Shown here piece after piece: positions 1 to 6,918 of a DNA stretch of 24,467 nt. Below the pieces are notes generated by a model. The model saw only the letters and a program-made list of their open reading frames with translations. It was not told the DNA's origin and did no database searches. Origin of the DNA: a virus. The DNA is taken from positions 1 to 24,467 of IMG/VR virus record IMGVR_UViG_3300008262_002934. One strand, 5' to 3'. The position numbers and the translations under genes are program-made. Every line of letters begins with the position of its first letter. Position 1 is the first letter of the stretch.

Positions 1-2696
1 CCATGTTGTATACTACGAATATTTGTTTCTAATTCTGGAAAATGTCTAACGATACTATCCCACATGATAGCACTGTTCTTTTCATTTGCTTCAGCAGCCA
101 TACGTGCAAGGTCTGCTAATTGTGCAGCCGCTCTTGCTTTTCTATAACTTAATTTTCCTGGATTAAGTCCAGGAGGCATGACCATTGGATCGTTTGGATT
201 TTGCGGATCCATTTCAATTGGTGATTCTGAAATAGTTTTCTTAGCTGCCTTTGCTCTTTCTTTTTCCAACCATTTGTCAGATTTGGCTTTGTCTTTGGCA
301 ATTTGCTCTTCTGGTGACAATGGTTTATTTTCTTTACGTTTAGACAAACCTGCTCTCGCACTTGCTGTATTGGCACGAGCTTCGTTAGTCTCATCACCGG
401 CTGCTTTTATTGCGGCATTGCGTTGATTTAATCTTCCAATGGTACTATTTGGATTGACATCTAGTGTTCCTGATTGAAATTTATCTCTTACTGGTTGTAA
501 AGGTGATTTAGGGTAAGCAGTATCACCGTACTTTACTTTATCATTTACAGGACTTTGGCTTTGGAAAGCTGATTTTAATTTGTCTAAGAATGATTGTTGT
601 TCTTCAAAAACACCGTATGCGTGAACAATTGATTCAGACAGATTCATTTTCTTTGCTTCTTTTTCTAAAGAAGCTTTTCTTCTTGCTAGTTCTGCTTTTA
701 ATTCTGGATCTTTATGTGTATGCTTGTCCATCTGGATATCTTGCAGAGCCTTACGTTTTGCTGTTAAATCTTCTTTGTCTCGTAGTTTTGATTCATTCAT
801 AGAATCTACTTCCTTACTAATAGGAGCCTTTCCTGGAACTTTTTTAGTTACTTGAACATTTTGTTGTTGAGGTGCTTGAGGCTGTTGTTTAACAGGAGCT
901 GTTTGGGCTGTTGGTTTTTCATCTTTAATCCCCAAACCTTCTCTTGTTGCTTGATATAATGTTTTACCGTTTACAACGATATCAGGACCAACTCCTGTAT
1001 ATTGCTGGAATTTTTGCTCGTCACCATCGGTGGCTGCTTTTCGAGCTTTAGTTCCACTAAAGCCAGTCACTCCCTCTGAATCAGGATCACGCTGACCGGC
1101 ACTTTCAAATTTAATAACAACATGCTCTCTTGCACCAGCTGGATCAGTACTGCGTATGGGTCCACTGTTCCAACTGCTTAGTATTTTTTCAATGCTGCCT
1201 TTTTCTTTGCCTAATCTATCACTGCCTGCAACAAAAATCATGTTGCGATATCCTTTACTATATAACCAATTTGCCGCATATATTGGGTTTTGTACAAAAT
1301 CTTGAACAATATGATCTGCGGAGTTTGGATATATTTGTGAAACAAATTGTGCTTTTACATTTGGATCTAAAGGATCATCTTGTCCAACACTGTTACTCAA
1401 AAACACAAATGCTTGATCACCACCAAGTTCTAATGTTTTATTAATAACAAGTCCGTGTCCCATTGTTGGAGGGTTCATACGACCAAAACAAAACACAGCT
1501 AACGGCATTTTGCTCTTAGCTTCAATTTCTTCATCTGGTACACGATGTTTAGCAAAATTAGCACGACTAAAACCTAAACGATCAATTAATTTTAGTTTAT
1601 CTTTGCCTGAACCAAATACGTAACCTTCGTGTGCATTAACACCGTCAGTTATAGCAATAATTTCACTACCTTGTTGTTGTGTGTCAATTTGTTGTTTGAT
1701 ATGGGTTTTTAATTCTGTAATTGCGGCCCACATGGTCCAAATTCCTAATAGTCCTGGACCACCACCTTGTTCTTGATATAACCAACCGTCTTGTTTAGTG
1801 CCCAAAAATTTATTTTGTGCAGTGTCATTTAAACGCTCTTTTAGAAATTCTAAAAATCTTGGAACAATATTACCAGATATATCATCCTCTTCAAGCATAC
1901 GTGTGATAAAAGGTCCCATAGCAGTTATTACTGCTTTACCCTTCATTGCTGTTAGATCTGAAATAAATTTATCAACGGCTGTTCTGTGTTGACTAATAAT
2001 AGCTTTAGTTTGATTTAATAGAGCTGAATTAATTCCAACTTTTGGTTTGTCTTTCATTTCACCTACAAGAAAAACAATTCCTTCATTTTCTCTTAAACCT
2101 TTTAAGCCAATTAATGGTTGATCTGATTGACCAAGACCAGGAATAAAAGTATGTACCGCAATACCACCAATACTACGTGCAATCTGGTCGCTTAATGTAT
2201 TACCACGTCCAGGAGTATCATCAATTTTAACACGGTATTCTACAGTGTTAGGTTTAAAAACAAAGTATCCATCAGAAGTTTTAGGAGTACCAGTCCACAT
2301 TAGGTCTCCCATCCAATATTGGTCTTTTACATTGGGAATAATTTTATCTAATGTAGGACGTAATGCGCTTTCTGTTTCCCAAAGATTACCACGATTAGCT
2401 TCTCTAGATATATCATAATCTTTAATGGACATAAATTCCATAGCACCTTTGACTACTTTGTCATACATGTGCTTGTCCATGAAAACAAGTTTACCCGTAC
2501 TATCTCTACCAAATACTACTGCTGGAAATCCGTCCCATTTAACGCTAATTGTACTTGGATCTTTTTGTAAGCTGGATAAATCTGCCAAAACTCTGTCAGC
2601 ACCTGCACTACCTTGTGAAATAATAAGGTCTTCTGGATGGTCAATACCTTCCATAATAATATTTTTAGCAGGTTTAAACAGTTCAAATAAGTTCAT
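1..2696 (-). CDS. Ligase-like (KxDG) domain fused to HxGH-type nucleotidyltransferase, with capsid-targeting-like N-terminus; partial
   Basis: The frame is open from ATG at 2696 to the left edge (898 codons, C-terminus missing). Residues 1-16 look like a T4 capsid-targeting peptide (Glu5, hydrophobic pair, then I-M-E before Gly17). Residues 51-64 carry V-K-W-D-G with downstream F-G-R-D, matching motif I of covalent nucleotidyltransferases (ATP-dependent ligases and capping enzymes); K53 would be the adenylated Lys. Y-W-M-G-D-L at 127-132 resembles ligase motif III. Residues 404-414 read FGRMNPPTMGH, the phosphate-binding HxGH-type motif of cytidylyl/adenylyltransferases, and GFSGTKAR at 545-552 matches the family's second signature (ISGTxxR). 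After about residue 560 the chain is a charged, Gln/Lys/Ala-rich linker. The N-terminal region resembles the phage family DUF6267 from memory. It is the last visible gene of the 5654-1 cassette, 17 nt after its neighbour. Substrate is unknown; the ligase assignment is less secure than the HxGH one. Confidence 0.75.
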   Translation of the reverse strand, partial: MNLFELFKPAKNIIMEGIDHPEDLIISQGSAGADRVLADLSSLQKDPSTISVKWDGFPAVVFGRDSTGKLVFMDKHMYDKVVKGAMEFMSIKDYDISREANRGNLWETESALRPTLDKIIPNVKDQYWMGDLMWTGTPKTSDGYFVFKPNTVEYRVKIDDTPGRGNTLSDQIARSIGGIAVHTFIPGLGQSDQPLIGLKGLRENEGIVFLVGEMKDKPKVGINSALLNQTKAIISQHRTAVDKFISDLTAMKGKAVITAMGPFITRMLEEDDISGNIVPRFLEFLKERLNDTAQNKFLGTKQDGWLYQEQGGGPGLLGIWTMWAAITELKTHIKQQIDTQQQGSEIIAITDGVNAHEGYVFGSGKDKLKLIDRLGFSRANFAKHRVPDEEIEAKSKMPLAVFCFGRMNPPTMGHGLVINKTLELGGDQAFVFLSNSVGQDDPLDPNVKAQFVSQIYPNSADHIVQDFVQNPIYAANWLYSKGYRNMIFVAGSDRLGKEKGSIEKILSSWNSGPIRSTDPAGAREHVVIKFESAGQRDPDSEGVTGFSGTKARKAATDGDEQKFQQYTGVGPDIVVNGKTLYQATREGLGIKDEKPTAQTAPVKQQPQAPQQQNVQVTKKVPGKAPISKEVDSMNESKLRDKEDLTAKRKALQDIQMDKHTHKDPELKAELARRKASLEKEAKKMNLSESIVHAYGVFEEQQSFLDKLKSAFQSQSPVNDKVKYGDTAYPKSPLQPVRDKFQSGTLDVNPNSTIGRLNQRNAAIKAAGDETNEARANTASARAGLSKRKENKPLSPEEQIAKDKAKSDKWLEKERAKAAKKTISESPIEMDPQNPNDPMVMPPGLNPGKLSYRKARAAAQLADLARMAAEANEKNSAIMWDSIVRHFPELETNIRSIQH

Positions 2697-2713
2697 AATA
2701 TGTATTTATTTGT

Positions 2714-3547
2714 TTAACTTTGCGGGAAAACTTGACTTAACTTTGCTGGATCATTCTTTAGAGCGTCTCTAATTCCAGAAATGCTAGACATATCTCTTGC
2801 AGTGGCTTGTGGGCCTAATAGTATTTTTGCAATATCGTTTTTGTTGATAGCAACTACTTGATTGGTTTCTCTATCTACTAGTCCCCTGTCTGGACTGTAC
2901 TGTAGGCTTCCTTTTTCCTCTCCAGTTTTTGGATCTACAAAAGTAGATCTACTGGCTAGTTTAACTAATGTTGGATAAACGTCCGTGAATAGTTGTCCGC
3001 CTTTCATACCTGGGTCTCTAGTGAAATCGTGTGCGTGTAATTCCCATGCGCTCTCAGGACGAACAATCAAATCTACTGAATGACTTTTACCGTCAGCACT
3101 ATATTCTACAGTAAGTGTTCCTGGATCAGTCGGAAGCCCATTTTGAGTCATGTAAGATGCTAACGCCCATTTACTGGCAGCTAATTCTAATCTTGCTTTT
3201 TTATTTGGATCAGCTAAAGTGTTAGCCATGGCTTTTGGACCAAGTGGTTTGGGACTTGCTTTATTATATTCTTCTATGTTTGGTGGAAAACTTCTTAAAA
3301 GATTTTCTGGATCTATCATAATGTCAATGTCGCCGCTGTCATCTCTCCCACCGCCACCATACGGATGTTCAGGATCAAAACTACCAGCACCACCAGCAGT
3401 CCAACCGGCCTTTAGTTTAGCTTTTTTCAGTATTGGATCTAAAATAGATTTGGCTTTTAGAAAGGCAACTTTGTCTACTCTAGATATTTCAATACCTTGC
3501 TTGGCAAGCCTTTTTCCACTTTCAAATAATAGTTCAGTTATTTTCAT
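2714..3547 (-). CDS. Pol-beta-type nucleotidyltransferase with capsid-targeting-like N-terminus
   Basis: 277 aa. The start MKITELLFES fits a T4 capsid-targeting peptide, with L-F-E at 7-9 as a possible prohead-protease site. The catalytic signature of the DNA polymerase beta nucleotidyltransferase superfamily is visible: G-S at 55-56, then a Gly-rich stretch, D-I-D at 73-75 and a third acidic strand S-V-D-L-I at 157-161 (D159). Such enzymes transfer NMP from NTP to RNA, protein or small molecules; the target cannot be read here. The ATG overlaps the upstream stop as TAATG, so it is translationally coupled to the 125-aa gene. The second half (from about residue 165) has no domain I recognise. 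Confidence 0.78.
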   Translation of the reverse strand: MKITELLFESGKRLAKQGIEISRVDKVAFLKAKSILDPILKKAKLKAGWTAGGAGSFDPEHPYGGGGRDDSGDIDIMIDPENLLRSFPPNIEEYNKASPKPLGPKAMANTLADPNKKARLELAASKWALASYMTQNGLPTDPGTLTVEYSADGKSHSVDLIVRPESAWELHAHDFTRDPGMKGGQLFTDVYPTLVKLASRSTFVDPKTGEEKGSLQYSPDRGLVDRETNQVVAINKNDIAKILLGPQATARDMSSISGIRDALKNDPAKLSQVFPQS

Positions 3548-3924
3548 TATACACCGTACTTGTTCTTTTTAATTTTTGCCACAGGACTAACAGTATTGGT
3601 AGTTTTTAATTCTTGGCTCTTTAGATCTCCGTGTGTTAAATCTTTCCAATTTGCTCCCACTGCCTTATAGGCTTTTTTAAGCATTTCTTGTTCTTGAGAT
3701 GTATAAGGATGAGTAGTCTTGCTCTTATCAGTCCAACTTTTAGCATCTATTTCAGGATCGTTTGTTCCATCTGTACAGGCAAGCGCCATACCTAGACGAT
3801 ATGAAACATAATCGCTATTTCGTCTTTCACCATCAGTATATAAATTTATACCAGCAGCCGACTGGCCCTGTCTATTGGTGATTTTCTTTTCTGATACTTC
3901 AGTAATAAATTCTTTTGCTCTCAT
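3547..3924 (-). CDS. Small protein with capsid-targeting-like N-terminus, function unknown
   Basis: 125 aa. MRAKEFITEV opens it, with Glu5, the hydrophobic pair F-I, and I-T-E at 7-9 as a likely prohead-protease site. The rest is hydrophilic and Lys/Thr-rich, with a short central segment around YRLGMALACTDG and a basic C-terminus. No catalytic motif is visible. It sits between the two nucleotidyltransferase genes, joined to both by TAATG stop-start overlaps, which argues for co-translation and a related role. I do not recognise a named family; an internal head protein is the best inference. Confidence 0.7.
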   Translation of the reverse strand: MRAKEFITEVSEKKITNRQGQSAAGINLYTDGERRNSDYVSYRLGMALACTDGTNDPEIDAKSWTDKSKTTHPYTSQEQEMLKKAYKAVGANWKDLTHGDLKSQELKTTNTVSPVAKIKKNKYGV

Positions 3925-4937
3925 TAGAATAATCCCTTAACCATTTCAAGACCACTTAAAATCTTTTGTTTGTCTGCCTCAGCACGTGCCTGCGCCTCTG
4001 GTGTTGTTGCTTTATCACGCTTTTTGCCTTGTACATCTATCATAGCTTTTTCTTCGTATCGTTGTAAAAATTTATTTAAGAAATCCTGTCCTGATGAAAA
4101 ATTGCTTAAATCATTTTTACCAAACATGCCATTTGCTTGGGCACTGGCAGCAAAGCCTTTAACAGAGTTTACTAATGTAACAATTTTAACATCATTTATA
4201 TTATTGCCAGGAAATTTTGACAACAACGGATCAATTTTAGGATTATTAATACCCATTCTCTTTGCAAGATATTTAAATGTATCTAATACAAACGTTTCTG
4301 GTTCAATAGTAACAGTTATTAGTTGTGTTCCTTTTTGCTTACTAAATGGAACACGTTGATCATCAATAACTTTTAATTGTACTCCAGCATGTTGTATACT
4401 CATGTCTAATAATTCACCAAATACACTAAACATATTACCAAATAACATGCCTTTAACACCACGCTCTGGAGTTACACGTGCCGCACCCCATTTGGCTAGT
4501 TTACCTGGGTGCCACATAAAATCTACTTGGACATATTGATCACGTCCAACTTGTATGATAGGATGTCCTGGTTTACTTTCACTAGTATCTATATAATTAA
4601 CTTGACCACTTTTTGCAAATTGATCAGTTAAATCATTCCAGTAACTGGTAAATTGTGCATTTGTTTCGTTTTCTTTGATTGGCGCAATCATTTGAAGATC
4701 AATGTCGCCGTAAATGTTATCTGGTTTTTCTACTTCGTCTTGTTCATAATATGCAGTACTACCTGTTGGTTTACCACGCTGTATTGATGGTATACCTTGT
4801 GAATTAGTGTAATTATTGAAGTCCTTAACAAATTGATCTACCACACCAAGAGCCACACGTACTACAGCAGGTGTTAACTCTGTACTCTGTGTTTTTGTGG
4901 TATCCCACCCGCCTTCAAATAATTCTTTAATACGCAT
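3924..4937 (-). CDS. Pol-beta-type nucleotidyltransferase with capsid-targeting-like N-terminus
   Basis: 337 aa. The N-terminus MRIKELFEGG has Glu5, L-F and a short L-F-E (6-8) cleavage-type site. Residues 59-60 (G-S), 78-80 (D-I-D within Y-G-D-I-D-L) and 139 (D in V-Q-V-D-F) form the three-part active-site signature of the Pol-beta nucleotidyltransferase superfamily, better conserved here than in the 277-aa protein. The C-terminal half is probably helical and includes a charged Lys/Ala/Glu-rich end (about 295-330). It starts 8 nt after the peptidase gene. The two nucleotidyltransferases in this cassette differ around the catalytic residues, so they are not a recent duplication. Substrate unknown. 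Confidence 0.8.
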   Translation of the reverse strand: MRIKELFEGGWDTTKTQSTELTPAVVRVALGVVDQFVKDFNNYTNSQGIPSIQRGKPTGSTAYYEQDEVEKPDNIYGDIDLQMIAPIKENETNAQFTSYWNDLTDQFAKSGQVNYIDTSESKPGHPIIQVGRDQYVQVDFMWHPGKLAKWGAARVTPERGVKGMLFGNMFSVFGELLDMSIQHAGVQLKVIDDQRVPFSKQKGTQLITVTIEPETFVLDTFKYLAKRMGINNPKIDPLLSKFPGNNINDVKIVTLVNSVKGFAASAQANGMFGKNDLSNFSSGQDFLNKFLQRYEEKAMIDVQGKKRDKATTPEAQARAEADKQKILSGLEMVKGLF

Positions 4938-4945
4938 ATTGGACC

Positions 4946-5332
4946 TTATTCAAATACTTCTGGAAACTTCTGACCAAAATTACGCATTATTATTCCTGCC
5001 ATTGCATTGGCTTCATTTTCTTGTGGGCTACCAGTATCGCCTACATTATCATCTTCTAACTGTCCTTCTAAATCTTGTTTATAATGTGTTAGTTCGTGTG
5101 CTAATGTTCTAAAAATATCTACTGGGTGTCTATCTTTGGTTGCCAATATAATTGATTGTTTTCCTGGCTGATAACCCCCAAAGGACTTGTGATCAATTGA
5201 GTATTGTTTATCGTTAACAAGATTTATTTCAGGCAACGATTCAAGACCTAATTCTTCAGAACAATGTTTTAGAAACATGTTCAATAATTCAGGCTTTATA
5301 ATACTCTCAATCAGTAGTTCTTGAATTTTCAT
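4946..5332 (-). CDS. Small HExxH zinc metallopeptidase with capsid-targeting-like N-terminus
   Basis: 128 aa. After a leader MKIQELLIES (L-I-E at 7-9) comes a compact domain with H79-E80-L-T-H83 in the context TLAHELTHYKQ, a typical zincin helix, and downstream E-N-E-A-N-A (105-110) that can supply the third ligand Glu, as in gluzincins. This predicts a zinc-dependent peptidase of minimal size. The gene overlaps the upstream 115-aa gene by 26 nt. A protease in a group of probably packaged proteins could act on the host after injection or inside the prohead; the sequence does not decide. Metal site well supported, biological target unknown. Confidence 0.78.
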   Translation of the reverse strand: MKIQELLIESIIKPELLNMFLKHCSEELGLESLPEINLVNDKQYSIDHKSFGGYQPGKQSIILATKDRHPVDIFRTLAHELTHYKQDLEGQLEDDNVGDTGSPQENEANAMAGIIMRNFGQKFPEVFE

Positions 5333-5654
5333 CTTTCTTTGGGCCTTTGGTATTGATAGTTAATAAATTTCCTGCCAGTTCTTTTCGCATTTTAATTGGA
5401 AACATTTTGTTAGGATCTTTTTTAAACTCTTTTTCTTTATAGAACTTTAAGCATCCTTGATTGATTGCTTTCATGAAGTCTTCCGCTTCAACATCTTTGC
5501 CTTTTTTAATTTTTGACACAAGGGGAAGAATGTGTTCTTTGTATAGTTCATCATCGTCAAGAATAAAGCCCATTAAATCTTTTTGTAGATCGGTCTCAAT
5601 CTTAGCGTCATCATCATCCGAGTTTGCTTTGCTGAAGAATTCAAGTAATTTCAT
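5307..5654 (-). CDS. Small acidic/basic protein opening the capsid-targeting-like cassette
   Basis: 115 aa, first gene of the block. The start MKLLEFFSKA shares Glu5 and the following F-F with the other five proteins but has no clean (L/I)-x-E site after it, so cleavage is doubtful. An Asp run follows (12-16), then a helical, Lys-rich body. No known domain recognised. A weak AGAG ribosome site precedes the ATG. A late-promoter-like ATAAATA lies 56 nt upstream, so the cassette probably starts here. Confidence 0.7.
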   Translation of the reverse strand: MKLLEFFSKANSDDDDAKIETDLQKDLMGFILDDDELYKEHILPLVSKIKKGKDVEAEDFMKAINQGCLKFYKEKEFKKDPNKMFPIKMRKELAGNLLTINTKGPKKDENSRTTD

Positions 5655-5676
5655 TATTTTTCTCTACTGATTATAT

Positions 5677-5699
5677 AGCCGCAAATATACTTGACGGCT
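5677..5699 (-). other. Hairpin upstream of the cassette
   Basis: AGCCG and CGGCT (5 bp) enclose a 13-nt loop in the gap between the 5739-6200 gene and the 5654 start. A TATAAT hexamer (5670-5675, minus) follows directly, but no -35 match lies 17 bp upstream and no U-tract follows. It may be an mRNA processing or pausing structure; a terminator is not supported. Confidence 0.35.
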
Positions 5700-5709
5700 T
5701 TCCATCATG

Positions 5710-5716
5710 TATTTAT
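5710..5716 (-). promoter_or_regulatory. Candidate T4-type late promoter (ATAAATA)
   Basis: On the minus strand the intergenic sequence reads AAATAAATACAT, close to the T4 late -10 box TATAAATA, about 56 nt before the ATG at 5654. It is outside coding sequence, which distinguishes it from most TAAATA strings here that overlap TAA stop codons. The position suits late transcription of the 5654-1 cassette. Confidence 0.38.
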
Positions 5717-5738
5717 TTTAAAACCTACGGGATTGAAA

Positions 5739-6200
5739 TTAGTGATTAACTGCGATTTCGCTTAAAACACCGGCGGTTATCACTACTTTTGCACGTATCC
5801 ACACATAATTTCCACGGAAATTGTGTAGAATGTTGCCATAATTATTACTGTCAAACTCACTATACGTACTGCTAACGTCAAACCAATCATTGTCTGTTGG
5901 AGTAGTGGCCAATGTGGCTTGGATAACAACATTTCCCCTAAAGTTGTTTATTACAAGGATGTTGTTCACACCTTCCTGCCACCATGGGGAATATGTGGTT
6001 GTGTGAAGTCCTGATCCGTTATAGTATCCACTGCCCTCTATGGCTTCACTGTAGTAAGTCACTGCCCCTTGAGTCTGTGGCGGATATGTGATAGAAGTAC
6101 TCTTAATTTTGTTACCATTAGAATCAATCTCCCTAGTTGTAGGGTTTCCTAGGGAATCAACCCCAGTACTAAACAAAAATGTTTTACTGATTCTTGGCAT
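5739..6200 (-). CDS. Small beta-rich protein, probable virion component
   Basis: 153 aa, starting MPRISKTF. Composition is Ser/Thr/Asn/Tyr-rich with few charged residues, typical of a beta-sandwich virion protein. Two internal copies of a short motif are visible: N-F-R-G-N-V-V-I-Q-A near residue 92 and N-F-R-G-N-Y-V-W-I-R-A near residue 130, each probably an edge strand of a repeated unit. No signal peptide or membrane segment. It lies 10 nt after the 6211 gene. The structural role is inferred from composition only. Confidence 0.65.
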   Translation of the reverse strand: MPRISKTFLFSTGVDSLGNPTTREIDSNGNKIKSTSITYPPQTQGAVTYYSEAIEGSGYYNGSGLHTTTYSPWWQEGVNNILVINNFRGNVVIQATLATTPTDNDWFDVSSTYSEFDSNNYGNILHNFRGNYVWIRAKVVITAGVLSEIAVNH

Positions 6201-6210
6201 AATAGTATAT

Positions 6211-6918
6211 TTAAGTGTTTACTTCGCTTTTTAGTACAAATTCTTCTGACTTATTCAAATGATCGCCCATAATCATTAGAGCCATAGCAGCCATTTTTTG
6301 ATCTTTGGCATAAAAATAATTTCCATACATCATAGGATAAGTTTCACCTTCGAGTATTCTTTTGGTACTTTTTGGAATGTGTATCCTGCCATCCTCAAAA
6401 TTTTTAGCCCAATTTAAAAAAGAGTCCATATTTTCTTTTTTGAACTCACCATTTTTAAAATGTACTTTGTACCTGTAACCGGCTAAGGGAAGACGTTCAC
6501 AAATAATTTTATTTTTATTAGTTAATAGAAAATCTGCTTGCTCAGTGCCAGCAGGTCGATGTATTTCAACAACATATTTTTGTAATTGAATAGATACTTC
6601 TTTAATTAATTTCTCACTATTTGTAAAAATAGCTGTACTCCCGCCTTCAGTCCTAATTTGATTAGGAGCTAGAGTTAAGATGTCCTCAAGTTTATATGCT
6701 ATTTCAATTAAATTATGCCTATTAGAAATTATTGTCTGTGTTGAAGACTTAAGCCAAGTACTAGAACTATTGTACATTGGCTTAATAGTTTGTATGTATT
6801 CAATGCCACGCCTGTGGAGAGAACTCAACCCTCCACATTCTATGACAATTTTAAAAAGCCATTTTTTATAAAATAGCTTTTTAGTTGTACACTCTTTAAT
6901 CTTCAATGATTTCTTCAT
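6211..6918 (-). CDS. Protein of unknown function after clpA
   Basis: 235 aa from ATG at 6918. An upstream in-frame start at 6966 exists but would lie deeper in clpA, so 6918 (MKKSLKIKE) is preferred; it overlaps the clpA stop by 23 nt. The N-terminus is very basic. A central segment holds K-I-I-C-E-R-L-P-L-A-G-Y-R-Y-K-V-H-F, suggestive of a beta-hairpin with conserved aromatics, followed by a helical C-terminus. No known catalytic motif or family is recognised. Position suggests it rides on the dnaJ-def-clpA transcript. Confidence 0.65.
   Translation of the reverse strand: MKKSLKIKECTTKKLFYKKWLFKIVIECGGLSSLHRRGIEYIQTIKPMYNSSSTWLKSSTQTIISNRHNLIEIAYKLEDILTLAPNQIRTEGGSTAIFTNSEKLIKEVSIQLQKYVVEIHRPAGTEQADFLLTNKNKIICERLPLAGYRYKVHFKNGEFKKENMDSFLNWAKNFEDGRIHIPKSTKRILEGETYPMMYGNYFYAKDQKMAAMALMIMGDHLNKSEEFVLKSEVNT

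Noticed and set aside
1130-1444. Plus-strand open frames across the 1-2696 region
   Set aside because: They lie opposite a continuous minus-strand frame with clear motifs (KWDG, FGRMNPPTMGH) and lack ribosome sites.
5691-5719. Plus-strand TTGACG about 17 bp before TATTTT
   Set aside because: Poor -10 and no plus-strand gene downstream.
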